Source: Sphingomonas bacterium
Lineage (GTDB): Bacteria; Pseudomonadota; Alphaproteobacteria; Sphingomonadales; Sphingomonadaceae
Reading direction: 5' to 3'
DNA length: 35,032 bases
Assembly (NCBI RefSeq): GCF_028292965.1
Contig: NZ_JAQGLG010000051.1
Location: forward strand, 1 to 35,032
Position numbers and translations under genes: made by a program. The notes beneath the pieces are model-generated. The model did not search any database. It saw only the letters and a list, made by a program, of their open reading frames with translations, and was not told the origin of the DNA. Positions 7,297-16,235 of the stretch are shown in pieces. Position 1 is the stretch's first letter. The number at the start of each line of letters is the position of its first letter.

Positions 7297-7938
7297 TTAC
7301 TTGCCCCCTGCGCTTTCGGACTTCAGCACCGTGCCACCGCCGCCGGTCGGCGCGGCGCGGCGGAACGTATCGATCGCCTTGCTCGACGAGGCGGTGTCGA
7401 CCGTCTCGGCACCCGGCTGGCCACGCACCAGATCGGCCGGATTGGCGATCATCGCGGCAAGGTTCGAATTGACCGAGCAGCCGTAGTTGGACGTCGTGTG
7501 GCTGTCGAAATTAGTGGCGCTTGCGCGGGTGTAATCGGGGCAACCGGGGACGGTCGCCCTGGTCCGGCTGACCACGATACGTGCGGTGCCCGGTGCGATC
7601 GGCGCGCCGGTGACCGGCGTCTGGTCCGACAGGATCAGGCCGTAACGCGCGACCTGCGCCGACACATCGTCGCGCACGCCGCCGCCATAGGGGCTGGGAT
7701 CGTCGATCGCGACATGATCGCCATAACCGAGGTTGAGCGAGGCCATCCAGCCGGCGAGGCGTTGTGATTCGCCCGGCGCGAGGCCGCTGCCCGACGTGTT
7801 GACGTCGAACACATAGTCGGTGCGGCTGACCACCGGCTGATGGACCGATTCGAGCCCGCGATTGGCCGTGCCGCCACACGCGCCGAGCAGCAAGGCCGGG
7901 GCGAGGGCGGTGGCGATGGTGAGGTTACGCTTGAACAT
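7297..7938 (-). CDS. cpaD: Pilus assembly lipoprotein CpaD
   Basis: A 213-residue CpaD-family lipoprotein. The signal peptide ends in a lipobox (LLLGAC, cysteine near residue 21), so it is probably anchored in the outer membrane, where CpaD helps the CpaC secretin. Family features are the repeated SRTDYVFDV block, GDHVAIDDPSPYGG, VVSRTRATVPGCPDYTR and the cysteine-containing SNYGCSVNSNLAAMIANP, which is strongly typical. ATG 7938 is preferred because a GAGG lies 9 bp upstream; ATG 7947 would add three residues (MTP) but its site is too close. It sits 21 bp after cpaC and 1 bp before cpaE. Confidence 0.92.
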   Translation of the reverse strand: MFKRNLTIATALAPALLLGACGGTANRGLESVHQPVVSRTDYVFDVNTSGSGLAPGESQRLAGWMASLNLGYGDHVAIDDPSPYGGGVRDDVSAQVARYGLILSDQTPVTGAPIAPGTARIVVSRTRATVPGCPDYTRASATNFDSHTTSNYGCSVNSNLAAMIANPADLVRGQPGAETVDTASSSKAIDTFRRAAPTGGGGTVLKSESAGGK

Positions 7939-7959
7939 GGGTGTCATCCTCGCGGGCGA

Positions 7960-9744
7960 TCAGAGGGAGAAACCGGGTGCGGCGGCGGCGCCGGCACCCT
8001 TCTTGGCTTTGGGCTGCGGCGGCGCAGAGATGGCGGCCGGCTCCTCGCGACGCGGCGCGGGCGCCGGTGTCGGGGCGGGCGCGACCGAGACCGGCGGGGT
8101 CGCCGGCAGCACGGGTGCGTTGGCGCCGAAGGCCGGCGCGCCACCCGAGGGAGCCGCGACGCTCGGCGTGGGGCGTTCGCCGCCCGACTTGCCGCCACCC
8201 AGTTCACCCATCAGCACGCGGCCGAGATCGGTCGGCGCCTGATAACCATCGGTTGGCAGATGGATGTCGCTGGCAGAGTTGACCGGCTTCACCAGATACG
8301 GGGTGATGACGATGACGAGTTCGGTTTCGTCGCGCTGGAAGGCGTTCGAGCGGAACAGCCCGCCAAGGATCGGCACATCGCCGAGGCCCGGGGTCTTGTC
8401 GATCGTGTTGTTGTGGGTGTTCGACATCAGGCCGGCGATCATGAAGCTCTGGCCTGAGCCGAGCTCGACCGTCGTCTCGGCGCGACGCGTGGTCAGCGCC
8501 GGGATGGTCGTGCCGCCGATCGAGACGGCGCCCTGCGAGGAGAGCTGCGACACTTCGGGGCGAACGCGCAACGAGATGCGGCCGTCGGACAATACCGTCG
8601 GGGTGTAGGCGAGACTGACGCCGTACTGCTTGTACTCGACCGACACGGCGCCGAGGCCCTGGCTGACCGGAATGGGGATTTCACCGCCCGCCAGGAAGGT
8701 GCCCGTCTCGCCCGACAACGCCGTGAGGTTAGGGTTGGCCAGCGTCGAGACCTGGCCGTCGCGCTCGCCGAGATCCAGCGCGCTCAACACATCGAGGCCG
8801 AACAGCTTGCCGGCAAAGCCGAGCGAGGTGCGTGCCGCGCTGGTCGCGAGGTTGGCGAAGTTGAACGCGGTGCCGGTGCCCGGATAGACGAACTGGCCGA
8901 TCTTGGGATCGAACGGCAGGCTGATCGTGCCGGCCGGGAAGCCGAACTTCGAAGAGGCGTCGAGCATCGGCAGCGTCGAGGTGTCGACCGAACCGATCGT
9001 GCCGACCGTGCGGCCCGAGGCGACGCCGAACTGGAAACCGCTGGTGGTGTCGCGGGTCTGCAGATTGACGCCGATATTCTTGACGAAGGTACGGCTGACT
9101 TCGGCGAAGCGGACCTGCAGATTGACCTGCAGCGGCGTCGCGGTGCGCAGCCGGTTGACCACGCCGATCTTGAGCATCGCGGCGGCGTCCGACGTATTGA
9201 CGCCCGGGTTGAGCAGGGCGGTGACAAGGCGTGCGGCCTGGGCGCTGTCGTCGGGCGACTGCACGGTGCCGGTGAGCACTGCGATCTGGCCGACCGTCGT
9301 GACACGAATGTCGGCCTCCGGCATGGCAAGCTTCAACATGCGGTCGATCGAGGTCAGGTTCTGGCTGACGCGGACATTGGTCGAATAGATCACCGTGCCG
9401 GCGGCGTTGGTGGCGAAGATCGTCGCCTCGCCGAATGCCTTGCCGAACAGCGTGATCTGGTGCGTGTTGCGCACATAGACATCGGCGACATCGGGCGCGG
9501 ACACCCAAACGTCGGAAACGTTGCCCGGCAGGCTGATCAATTCGCCCTGGCCGATCGACAACAGCACTTCGCTGGTCGGACGCTGGGTGCCCGCAGGATA
9601 ACCCACATGGGATGAGGGGCGCGCGGCGGCACGTGCCGCGCGCGGCTTCGGCGATCCGGCAACGCCCGCCACGGGCATGCCGGCCACCAGCGCCGTCGCG
9701 ACCGTGGCGGTCAGCGAGCGATGCAAGAAGCTCTTGATACGCAT
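7960..9744 (-). CDS. cpaC: Tad pilus outer-membrane secretin CpaC (RcpA)
   Basis: A 594-residue secretin that forms the outer-membrane channel for the Flp pilus. It starts with a signal peptide (SLTATVATALVAGMPVAGVA), then the pilus secretin N-domain (about 55-130; LSIGQGELISLPGNVSDVWV), a BON-like segment (ADIRVTTVGQIAVLTGTVQS), and the secretin domain from about 300 to 500. Secretin marks include SALDLGERDGQVSTLANPNL, GGEIPIPVSQ, TTVELGSGQSFMIAGLM and the terminal ETELVIVITPYLVKPV. After that comes an 85-residue Pro/Ala/Gly-rich tail ending KKGAGAAAAPGFSL, which is low complexity and lies outside the secretin core. The start is 1 bp after the cpaB stop. Confidence 0.95.
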   Translation of the reverse strand: MRIKSFLHRSLTATVATALVAGMPVAGVAGSPKPRAARAAARPSSHVGYPAGTQRPTSEVLLSIGQGELISLPGNVSDVWVSAPDVADVYVRNTHQITLFGKAFGEATIFATNAAGTVIYSTNVRVSQNLTSIDRMLKLAMPEADIRVTTVGQIAVLTGTVQSPDDSAQAARLVTALLNPGVNTSDAAAMLKIGVVNRLRTATPLQVNLQVRFAEVSRTFVKNIGVNLQTRDTTSGFQFGVASGRTVGTIGSVDTSTLPMLDASSKFGFPAGTISLPFDPKIGQFVYPGTGTAFNFANLATSAARTSLGFAGKLFGLDVLSALDLGERDGQVSTLANPNLTALSGETGTFLAGGEIPIPVSQGLGAVSVEYKQYGVSLAYTPTVLSDGRISLRVRPEVSQLSSQGAVSIGGTTIPALTTRRAETTVELGSGQSFMIAGLMSNTHNNTIDKTPGLGDVPILGGLFRSNAFQRDETELVIVITPYLVKPVNSASDIHLPTDGYQAPTDLGRVLMGELGGGKSGGERPTPSVAAPSGGAPAFGANAPVLPATPPVSVAPAPTPAPAPRREEPAAISAPPQPKAKKGAGAAAAPGFSL

Positions 9745-9745
9745 C

Positions 9746-10777
9746 TCAGTTATTCCCCCCGACCGGAACTTCGGTCACGTTGTTGCCGCGCACGACGTGC
9801 ACGACCGGTCCTTTCGGTGCGGCAGCCCCGGGATACCCCCCGGCGCCGGGTGCCGGAGCACCGCGCAATCCATTGATACCCATCGGGTCGACGGGCTTGC
9901 CGGGCACGGTGCGGCGCTGGAAGCGCGACACGTCGGCACCGGTGGCGAAGGTCGAGTTGCCGGTCTGCGGTGACGTCGCCACCTGCGCCAGCATGGCCTT
10001 TTCGGCCTTGGGATCGGTGCCCTCGGGTACATGAACGTCACCGCTGGCGATTGCCTGCTCCAGTTCCTGGCCATTGTCGGCGAGGCTGCGCAGCGACAGC
10101 GACAGCGAGCCGAGCGTCTGCGCGACGGCAATCTGTTCGGCGATCTTGGGCGTCGCCTCGATAGTCACGTTGGAGAAGGTCTTGACCACGCTCTTGCCGT
10201 CTTCGCCGGTGGTGTTGTCGGTGCGCTGGTCGGTCGCCAGCACGCGCAGGTTGCGCATCACCGTTTCGGAAACCTTGAGCGGCGGGCCATCGCCGCCACC
10301 GGGGACGGTCTGGGTCAGCACGAGATCGATACGGTCGCCCGGAAAGACGAAGCCGGCAACGCCGGTCTGCACCGACACCGGCACCGTGACGGCGCGCATG
10401 CCGGGGCCGAGTGCTGCGGCGAGGAAGCCGCGATCGCCCGGCTTGACCAGCGCGCCTTGCGTGATCGGCTGGCCGGCGGTGATGGCGTTGCGCACCACGG
10501 TGCCCTGCAGCGACTTCAGGTCGGTCGTCGCCTTGATGTAGTAGGCGCCATCGACCAGTTCCTTGGGCCAGGGCTGGAACTTCAGCGCGGTCGCATCGAG
10601 GATCGTGCCGATCGGCAGCGCACGCGTGGCGACGAGGACCTCGGGTCCGTCGATCGGTGCCGAGGCGGCGTTCGCCGCCGGGGCCGCGCTGCCCGAAATC
10701 AGGCTGCGCGCCATGAACGCGGTGAGGCCAGCGACGAGGAGCGCGCCTACCAGGAGAATGATCTTGCGACTATCCAT
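9746..10777 (-). CDS. cpaB: Flp pilus assembly protein CpaB (RcpC)
   Basis: A 343-residue CpaB/RcpC protein. It has an N-terminal membrane segment (IILLVGALLVAGLTAFMA), a SAF domain near residues 45-110 (VLVATRALPIGTILDATALK, then AITAGQPITQGALV), and the RcpC domain that follows with GMRAVTVPVSVQTGVAGFVF, then PGDRIDLVLTQTV, and the later EATPKIAEQIAVAQTLGSLS. The C-terminal 60 residues are Gly/Pro-rich and end PKGPVVHVVRGNNVTEV, a typical RcpC finish. CpaB is a periplasmic partner of the secretin and is needed for pilus assembly. The start ATG 10777 has a weak ribosome binding site. A 48-bp gap separates it from cpaA upstream. Confidence 0.94.
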   Translation of the reverse strand: MDSRKIILLVGALLVAGLTAFMARSLISGSAAPAANAASAPIDGPEVLVATRALPIGTILDATALKFQPWPKELVDGAYYIKATTDLKSLQGTVVRNAITAGQPITQGALVKPGDRGFLAAALGPGMRAVTVPVSVQTGVAGFVFPGDRIDLVLTQTVPGGGDGPPLKVSETVMRNLRVLATDQRTDNTTGEDGKSVVKTFSNVTIEATPKIAEQIAVAQTLGSLSLSLRSLADNGQELEQAIASGDVHVPEGTDPKAEKAMLAQVATSPQTGNSTFATGADVSRFQRRTVPGKPVDPMGINGLRGAPAPGAGGYPGAAAPKGPVVHVVRGNNVTEVPVGGNN

Positions 10778-10825
10778 GACGTATTAGGCCTTTCAGGCGC
10801 GGCGCGATTGATGCCGCGTTAAGCA

Positions 10826-11299
10826 TCACGATAACTGGTTAAAAAGTGGTTCGCGGATCGCGATCAGCCCGGCGAGGGCGATGGCGACGCCGTAGGGTAT
10901 CTCGATATTGCCGTCCTTGCGCCGGACGAGTCGTTCGATCACCAGCAACACGGTGAGCGCGCCACCGAGCAGCGACATGACGATCAGCATCCAGGCGAGC
11001 GCCTGGAACGGCAGCCAAAGCGCCAGCGCACCGATCATCTTGACGTCGCCGCCGCCCATCCAGTTGAAGTAGAAAGCGGCGCAAAACAACGCGAAGACGA
11101 CACCGCCGATGGCGAGTTGGAGGGCGACGTCCGGGAGGAGGGAAAGGCCGTTCGACCACCACCATAGGGGGGCAAGGGCGAGGATCGCGGCATTCTTCCA
11201 ATTGGCGATTTCACGGGTGCGCGCGTCTTCGATACCGGCCGATACCAGCAGCAGCACGAGCGCCGCCAACAGCGCCATATTGAGATTGATCCCACCCAT
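10826..11299 (-). CDS. cpaA: Prepilin peptidase CpaA (TadV)
   Basis: A 157-residue aspartyl prepilin peptidase of the short CpaA/TadV type (peptidase A24), which cleaves and processes Flp prepilin at the inner membrane. The two active-site aspartates are in AGIEDARTREIANW near residue 25 and in GGGDVKMIGALALW near residue 85. The rest is hydrophobic with about five membrane helices. The start is uncertain: ATG 11299 or ATG 11278; the second has GGTGGGA a plausible distance upstream. The longer open frame to 11614 runs over the divergent hydrolase gene and is not used. It is the first gene of the pilus cluster; 48 bp separate it from the divergent hydrolase gene, so both promoters must sit in that small space. 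No Flp pilin gene is visible next to it. Confidence 0.92.
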   Translation of the reverse strand: MGGINLNMALLAALVLLLVSAGIEDARTREIANWKNAAILALAPLWWWSNGLSLLPDVALQLAIGGVVFALFCAAFYFNWMGGGDVKMIGALALWLPFQALAWMLIVMSLLGGALTVLLVIERLVRRKDGNIEIPYGVAIALAGLIAIREPLFNQLS

Positions 11300-11347
11300 C
11301 AGGGATTTGTCTAGACGGCATGGCTTTCCAAAAAGTAACCAGCGGCC

Positions 11348-12292
11348 ATGGTATCTCCCACATTGTATCGCCGCGCGATCCCCGCCGGTGCGCGTATCTC
11401 GCGCTGGATCGGCCCCGACGGCTGGGACTTTCGTCGTTTCGACTGGCCGGCCGAGGGCACGCCGCGCGGCACCATCCTGTTTCAGGCGGGGCGGGGAGAC
11501 CTGTTCGAGAAATATCTGGAGGCGCTGGCGCACTGGCATGAGCGAGGCTGGTCGATCACTTCGCTCGACTGGCGTGGGCAGGGCGGCTCTGGCCGCGTCT
11601 CGCCCGACCCGCATGTCGGCGATATCGACGATTTCACGACTTATGTCTCAGATATCAGGGCCTTCTGGGCCGAATGGGCACCACGGGCGGTCGGCCCGAT
11701 CGCCGTGGTGGCGCATTCGATGGGCGCCCATCTGGTGCTTCGCGCGCTGGTCAAAGGTGCGATCGCGCCGGTCGCGGCGGCATTAGTCGCGCCGATGATG
11801 GGTTTGCACAGTCCACTGGGCGCGTCGCTTGGCGAGCGTTTTGCGCGGATGCTCGGCGGGGTGGGCAATGCGTCGCGCGCGGCGTGGAAGACCGGTGAAT
11901 TGCCTGGTGCGCGCGACGCGCGCGAGCATCTGCTGACGCATGATTCGAGCCGCTATGACGACGAAATATTCTGGCACCAGACGAGCCCCGAGCTGCTGCT
12001 CGGCCCGCCGAGCTGGCGCTGGGTGATCCAGGCGTTTGCCTCGACCAGGTTGCTGCACGGCGATCGGCGGCTCAAGAGCATGCGTGTACCGGTGCTGATG
12101 CTGGTCGCCCTGGCCGACAAACTGGTCGATGCCAAGGCGGCGCTTGCGGTCGCCGCGAAGCTGCCCGATGCGCGCGTCGTGCGCTTCGGCAAGGAGGCGG
12201 CGCACGAGTTGCTGCGCGAGGCCGACCCGGTGCGCAATCGCGCGATCGGCGAGATCGACCTGTTCCTCGCCGCGCGCGTGCAGCAGGGCTGA
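11348..12292 (+). CDS. Alpha/beta hydrolase (monoacylglycerol lipase / lysophospholipase-like)
   Basis: A 314-residue protein of the alpha/beta hydrolase family (Hydrolase_4, PldB-like). The nucleophile elbow is AHSMGAHL with serine at residue 124; the acid is aspartate 257 in LVALADKLVD and the base is histidine 286 in KEAAHELLRE. The upstream loop is FQAGRGDLFEKYLEALAHWH, then SLDWRGQGGSGR, matching the lysophospholipase HG-type region with an altered HG pair (QAG). The likely substrate is a lysophospholipid or monoacylglycerol; this is family-based. The start ATG 11348 is read from the first in-frame ATG and has no strong ribosome binding site. It is probably co-transcribed with the next gene, whose TTG start is 4 bp beyond the stop. 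Confidence 0.9.
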   Translation: MVSPTLYRRAIPAGARISRWIGPDGWDFRRFDWPAEGTPRGTILFQAGRGDLFEKYLEALAHWHERGWSITSLDWRGQGGSGRVSPDPHVGDIDDFTTYVSDIRAFWAEWAPRAVGPIAVVAHSMGAHLVLRALVKGAIAPVAAALVAPMMGLHSPLGASLGERFARMLGGVGNASRAAWKTGELPGARDAREHLLTHDSSRYDDEIFWHQTSPELLLGPPSWRWVIQAFASTRLLHGDRRLKSMRVPVLMLVALADKLVDAKAALAVAAKLPDARVVRFGKEAAHELLREADPVRNRAIGEIDLFLAARVQQG

Positions 12293-12296
12293 ACCA

Positions 12297-13391
12297 TTGG
12301 CACGTTACGATATTGCCATCGTGGGGGCGGGAATCGCCGGCGCGAGCATCGCGGCGGCGGTGGCGCCGCATGCCACCGTCGTCATGATCGAGGCGGAGGA
12401 GCGGCCGGGCTACCACGCCACCGGTCGCTCGGCGGCCTTCTGGTCCGAAACCTATGGTGGGCCCTGGGTCCAGCCGCTGACCACCGCATCGGAAGCCGCG
12501 TTGCGCGCCGGCGGGTTCCTCGATCCCCTCGGCTCGTTGCAGATCGGGCGGCCTGAGGATGGGCCGAAGATCGAGGCTTTCCTGCGCGAATTCGACGGCA
12601 GCGGGGTTCCGCTGGAGCCAGTCGACCCGCATGCGTTCATCCCCGGTCTGCGGGCGGCGTGGACGCTGGGCGTGTTCGAACCGACCTGCGCCTATATCGA
12701 CGTCGCCGCACTCCACGCATTCTATCTCGCGGAGGCGCGGCGGCACGGCGCGGTGCTGTTGCTGAACACGTCTCTGTCACGGGCCGAGCGCGACGGCGCG
12801 GCCTGGCGGATCGAGGCGGGCGCCGAGCCGATCGAATCGACGATTCTCGTCGATGCCGCCGGCGCATGGGCCGACCAGGTCGCCGAGCGCGCGGGAGTCG
12901 CGCCGATCGGCATTCGCGCCTTTCGCCGCAACATGGTGCAGTTGCGTACCGACCCCGCACCGCCGGCGAAGCTGCCGCATGTCTCCGACATAAGCGGCAC
13001 CTTCTACTTCAAGCCCGAGGCGGGCGGGCGGCTATGGCTCAGCCCGCATGATGAGATCCCGGCCGAGCCCGGCGACGCGCAGCCCGAGGAACTCGACGTG
13101 GCGATCGCCATCGACCGTTTCGAACAGGCGGTCGACTGGCGCGTCACGCGGGTCGAGCATCGCTGGGCGGGATTGCGCAGCTTCGCGCCCGACCGGCTGC
13201 CGGTTTACGGCTTCGACCCCCGGGCGCCGGGTTTCTTCTGGTGCGCGGGGCAGGGCGGATTCGGCATCCAGACGGCGCCGGCCGCAGCGGCGCTGGCCGC
13301 GTCGGTGTTGCTCGGGACCGCGCCTGAAACCAGTGTCGCTGCGATCGACCCAGCACGATATGCGCCCAGCCGTTTCCGATTGCTGGCGTAA
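12297..13391 (+). CDS. FAD-dependent oxidoreductase (D-amino-acid oxidase/glycine oxidase family)
   Basis: A 364-residue DAO-family flavoprotein. The N-terminal Rossmann motif is IVGAGIAGASIAA, with the acidic residue closing the strand at MIEAEERPG. The FAD-binding C-terminal motif is FFWCAGQGGFGIQTAPAAAA. A central substrate domain contains AYIDVAALHAFYL and PHVSDISGTFYFKPE. Members oxidise amines such as glycine, sarcosine or D-amino acids; the substrate here cannot be read from sequence. The start is TTG 12297: the Rossmann strand begins three residues later, there is no ATG in frame near it, and the preceding gene stops at 12292. Neighbouring hydrolase and this gene form a likely two-gene unit. 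Confidence 0.9.
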   Translation: MARYDIAIVGAGIAGASIAAAVAPHATVVMIEAEERPGYHATGRSAAFWSETYGGPWVQPLTTASEAALRAGGFLDPLGSLQIGRPEDGPKIEAFLREFDGSGVPLEPVDPHAFIPGLRAAWTLGVFEPTCAYIDVAALHAFYLAEARRHGAVLLLNTSLSRAERDGAAWRIEAGAEPIESTILVDAAGAWADQVAERAGVAPIGIRAFRRNMVQLRTDPAPPAKLPHVSDISGTFYFKPEAGGRLWLSPHDEIPAEPGDAQPEELDVAIAIDRFEQAVDWRVTRVEHRWAGLRSFAPDRLPVYGFDPRAPGFFWCAGQGGFGIQTAPAAAALAASVLLGTAPETSVAAIDPARYAPSRFRLLA

Positions 13392-13439
13392 CGATCGCCA
13401 GGGCGCTAGCTTGTCGGCCTCGACAAATGGAGAGACGAA

Positions 13440-13607
13440 ATGGCCCATAAATTCGTGATCGAGCAGAACAAGGCCGGCGAATATGTCGCCAAGTTCAAAT
13501 ATAACAGCGAGATCATCTTCTGGACCGAGGGCTATACGAACAAGGCCGGCGCCCAGAACGCGATCGATTCGATTCTGAAGAACGGCCCAGGCGCGCCGCA
13601 TGAGTGA
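13440..13607 (+). CDS. Small DUF1508 (YegP-like) protein
   Basis: A 55-residue protein (MAHKFVIEQNKAGEYVAKFK...), too short for many ORF lists. It starts at ATG 13440 with GGAGAG at 13428-13433. It matches the single-repeat DUF1508/YegP family: a KFVIEQNKAGEYVAKFKYNS strand pair, an EIIFWTEGYTNKAGAQNAID segment and an IDSILKNGPGAP finish. E. coli YegP has two such repeats; this one has one. The function is unknown, with stress-related roles sometimes suggested. It stands alone 48 bp after the oxidoreductase and ends 6 bp before an inverted repeat. Confidence 0.88.
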   Translation: MAHKFVIEQNKAGEYVAKFKYNSEIIFWTEGYTNKAGAQNAIDSILKNGPGAPHE

Positions 13608-13613
13608 GATTCA

Positions 13614-13753
13614 ATCCCTCTCCCTTTGGGAGAGGGAGGGAGCCGCGAAGCGGCGGAAGGGTGAGGGCAGGATCGGGCGTCGCGTTCCTGACTGTCCTCA
13701 CCCTTCCCACGCCTTCGACGCGGGCCCCTTCCCTCTCCCAGAGGGAGAGGGAT
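13614..13753. repeat. Inverted REP-like doublet B filling a convergent intergenic space
   Basis: Outer arms 13614-13640 and 13727-13753 are reverse complements with two mismatches, and each folds on itself (CCCTCTCCC-TTT-GGGAGAGGG). Next to each arm sits a small hairpin with a GAA/TTC loop (GCCGC-GAA-GCGGC on the left). Inside that, GAAGGGTGAGG pairs with CCTCACCCTTC. The element occupies nearly all the space between the DUF1508 stop and the rnhA stop, so it may end transcription from both sides. Confidence 0.85.
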
Positions 13754-13756
13754 CGA

Positions 13757-14200
13757 TCAGCGCAAGGCATCCGCCGCGTTGCTGGCCAGCCGGTCGGCCC
13801 GTTCGTTCTCGGGGTGGCCGTTATGGCCCTTGACCCATTCCCAGTCGATGCGGTGCGGCGCCGCGGCGTCGATCAGCGCCTGCCACAGATCGGCATTCTT
13901 GACCGGCTTCTTGTCGGCGGTGCGCCAGCCATTGCGCTGCCAGCCCTTGATCCACTTGGTCAGCCCATCCATCACATAACGGCTGTCGGTCGAAAGCGTC
14001 ACGTGACAGGGTCGCTTGAGCGCATTGAGACCCTCGATCGCCGCGGTCATCTCCATGCGGTTGTTGGTGGTCAGTTTCTCGCCGCCGGACAATTCACGTT
14101 CGGTCTTGCCCGCGCGGATCACCGCGCCCCAGCCGCCCGGGCCGGGATTACCCTTGCAGGCGCCATCGGTGAAGATTTCGACTTTGGTCAGTTCGGTCAT
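13757..14200 (-). CDS. rnhA: Ribonuclease HI
   Basis: A 147-residue type 1 RNase H that removes the RNA strand of RNA-DNA hybrids (R-loops, Okazaki primers). The four catalytic acids are visible: D12 in [19 protein letters not shown] in [14 protein letters not shown] in [11 protein letters not shown], and D in [11 protein letters not shown]. The basic handle region ([20 protein letters not shown]) and the conserved WVKGHNGH are present, and the length is standard. The start ATG 14200 overlaps the stop of thrB by 4 bp, so it is translated from the ispH-thrB-rnhA operon. The stop lies only 3 bp from the inverted repeat B. Confidence 0.97.
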   Translation of the reverse strand: MTELTKVEIFTDGACKGNPGPGGWGAVIRAGKTERELSGGEKLTTNNRMEMTAAIEGLNALKRPCHVTLSTDSRYVMDGLTKWIKGWQRNGWRTADKKPVKNADLWQALIDAAAPHRIDWEWVKGHNGHPENERADRLASNAADALR

Positions 14201-15153
14201 GCGAAAAGTGCTGCGCTTTCTTGTTCATAATGGTCGAGCCGGCGCAGATAGGCGAGCGGGTCCTTGCGCGTGACCAGTGCATCGGCCGGCGTGTTCAACC
14301 AGTCCCAGGCGCGGGTCAGCAGGAAACGGATACAGGCGCCCTGCGCCAATGTGGGGAGTGCGGCCCGTTCCGCCATTGTCAGGCCGAACGTCGTATCATA
14401 GCCTGTAACGAGCGCAGCACCGACCGCGGCATCGCACGGTATGCCTAACGTATCGAACGCCCAGGCCGAGTGCATCACTGCGAGGTCATAGGCGCGGATG
14501 TCGGTGCAGGCGAAATAGAAGTCGATCAGCCCGGTGACCCGGTCGCCGAGCATCAGGACGTTGTCGGGGAAGAGATCAGCATGGATCACGGCGCGCGGTA
14601 GATGCGCCGGCCAGGCCGCAACGACCCGCTCGACCGAGCTCGAGACGCGGTCGAACAGGCCCGGTGCGATCGAATCGAGATCGCGTCCGCAGCGGGCGAG
14701 CAGGTCGACCCAGCCATCGGGGCCGAGCGTGTTGGGGCGTTCCGGTGTGAAATCGGCCAGACCGGCATGCATCCGTCCCATCGCCGCGCCGGCGGCGTGC
14801 GCCTGTGCGGGGGTGGGGTGCGATACCGAGACACCGTTCAGGAACTCGATCAGGCAGGCCGGGCGCCCTTCCAGTTCGTGGATTATCGTGCCGTCGCGAT
14901 CGGGCAGGGCGCGCGGCACGAGATTGCCGCGCGTGGCGAGATGATCGAGCATCGCCATGAAGAAAGGCAGATCGTCGGCCGAGACGCGCTTTTCATAAAG
15001 CGTCAGGATGAAGCGGCCGCTGGTCGTGTCGACCAGGTAATTGCTGTTCTCGACGCCCTCGGCGATGCCCTTGGCCGAGACCAGTTCGCCATGATCGAAG
15101 CGGGTCAGGAAGCGCGCCAGCGCCTCCGCCGAAACCTGCGTGTAAACCGCCAT
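14197..15153 (-). CDS. thrB: Homoserine kinase, type II (APH-fold)
   Basis: A 318-residue homoserine kinase of the aminoglycoside-phosphotransferase-like fold used by alphaproteobacteria and pseudomonads, not the GHMP-type ThrB of E. coli. It phosphorylates homoserine in threonine synthesis. Family marks are the N-terminal [19 protein letters not shown], the [20 protein letters not shown] strand block, the catalytic loop [13 protein letters not shown] (aspartate near 193), and the metal-binding [17 protein letters not shown] (aspartate 211). Its start is 7 bp after the ispH stop and its end overlaps rnhA, giving a compact three-gene operon. The ispH-thrB-rnhA order is a recurring alphaproteobacterial arrangement. 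Confidence 0.95.
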   Translation of the reverse strand: MAVYTQVSAEALARFLTRFDHGELVSAKGIAEGVENSNYLVDTTSGRFILTLYEKRVSADDLPFFMAMLDHLATRGNLVPRALPDRDGTIIHELEGRPACLIEFLNGVSVSHPTPAQAHAAGAAMGRMHAGLADFTPERPNTLGPDGWVDLLARCGRDLDSIAPGLFDRVSSSVERVVAAWPAHLPRAVIHADLFPDNVLMLGDRVTGLIDFYFACTDIRAYDLAVMHSAWAFDTLGIPCDAAVGAALVTGYDTTFGLTMAERAALPTLAQGACIRFLLTRAWDWLNTPADALVTRKDPLAYLRRLDHYEQESAALFA

Positions 15154-15160
15154 TGCCGCT

Positions 15161-16114
15161 TCAAGCTGCTTCGAGGCCGCGTGGCAGCTTGAACGAGACG
15201 GTCTCGCGGGTCGCCTCGACCTCTTGCTCGTTGATCGTGAAGCGCTCGGCGAGCTTGGTGACCAGTTCCCGCACCAGCAGCTCTGGCGCCGACGCGCCGG
15301 CGGTGAGGCCGAGCGTTTTCACCCCATCCAGGAAATCCATGTCGAGATCGCCGGCGCGCTGGATCAGTCGCGCCGGCGTGCCCTCACGCTCGGCCACTTC
15401 GACGAGGCGCAGCGAATTGGACGAATTGGGTGCACCGATCACCAGCATCGCATCGCAGGCACTGGCAATTGCCTTGACCGCGGCCTGGCGGTTGGATGTC
15501 GCGTAGCAGATGTCCTCTCCGCGCGGCGCCTGGATCGACGGGAAGCGGCGTTGCAGCGCGGTGACGATGTCGGCGGTATCGTCGACCGACAAGGTTGTTT
15601 GAGTGAGGAAGGCAAGGTTGCCGGGATCGGCGGACGTCAGTTTCGCCACATCCTCGAGCGTTTCGATCAGCGTCATCGAACCGTCCGGGACCTGGCCGAA
15701 AGTGCCGATCACCTCGGGATGACCGGTGTGGCCGATGAACAGGATATGCCGTCCGTCGGCGACCAGGCGCTCCGCCTGGCGGTGGACCTTCGACACCAAC
15801 GGGCAGGTGGCATCGAAATAGGATAGTCCGCGGTCGGCCGCCTCGACCGGTACAGCCTTGGGTACGCCATGCGCCGAGAAGATCACCGGCACGCCGTCGG
15901 GCACCTCGTCCAGTTCCTCGACGAACACCGCGCCCTTGGCCTTCAATGTATCGACGACGAACTTGTTGTGGACGATCTCATGCCGGACATAGACCGGCGC
16001 ACCATATTTCTCGATCGCCAGTTCGACGATCTGGATGGCGCGGTCGACCCCGGCGCAGAAACCGCGCGGCGCGGCGATCAACAGGGTCAGCGGCGGTTTG
16101 GCGAGGTCGGTCAT
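15161..16114 (-). CDS. ispH: 4-hydroxy-3-methylbut-2-enyl diphosphate reductase
   Basis: A 317-residue IspH (LytB), the last enzyme of the MEP isoprenoid route; it reduces HMBPP to IPP and DMAPP using a [4Fe-4S] cluster. The three cluster cysteines are C20 ([12 protein letters not shown]), C104 ([12 protein letters not shown]) and C203 ([12 protein letters not shown]). The catalytic glutamate is E134 in [10 protein letters not shown], and conserved histidines are in [12 protein letters not shown] and FSAHGVP. Length and ends are normal for the family. It is the first gene of the ispH-thrB-rnhA operon; the 121-bp gap upstream separates it from a divergent lipoprotein gene. Confidence 0.97.
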   Translation of the reverse strand: MTDLAKPPLTLLIAAPRGFCAGVDRAIQIVELAIEKYGAPVYVRHEIVHNKFVVDTLKAKGAVFVEELDEVPDGVPVIFSAHGVPKAVPVEAADRGLSYFDATCPLVSKVHRQAERLVADGRHILFIGHTGHPEVIGTFGQVPDGSMTLIETLEDVAKLTSADPGNLAFLTQTTLSVDDTADIVTALQRRFPSIQAPRGEDICYATSNRQAAVKAIASACDAMLVIGAPNSSNSLRLVEVAEREGTPARLIQRAGDLDMDFLDGVKTLGLTAGASAPELLVRELVTKLAERFTINEQEVEATRETVSFKLPRGLEAA

Positions 16115-16235
16115 CGATGACGGGCCCTACGCGATTGCTTGCGCCCGCGAAAGGCGCTTCCTATGGTGATTGTCGTTCCGGGGCCGTGCGTCATGCTTTG
16201 CGGCCCCTTCCTGTGTGAATAAGGTGCGTGTGCCC

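Noticed and set aside
4968..7472. 834-codon plus-strand ORF opposite tadC-tadB-cpaE
   Set aside because: It is antisense to three clear pilus genes and its composition (Arg, Asp, Gly, His-rich) is that of a frame opposite GC-rich codons. No family resemblance.
10778..10860. CtrA-binding sites for the Tad cluster
   Set aside because: TTAA motifs occur upstream of cpaB and in the cpaA end, but the spacing to a second half-site is not the usual 7 bases.
16180..16207. Terminator after ispH or before the lipoprotein
   Set aside because: GGGGCCG and CGGCCCC form a stem with a 14-base loop, but it lies between divergent genes and has no T-run, so no role could be assigned.
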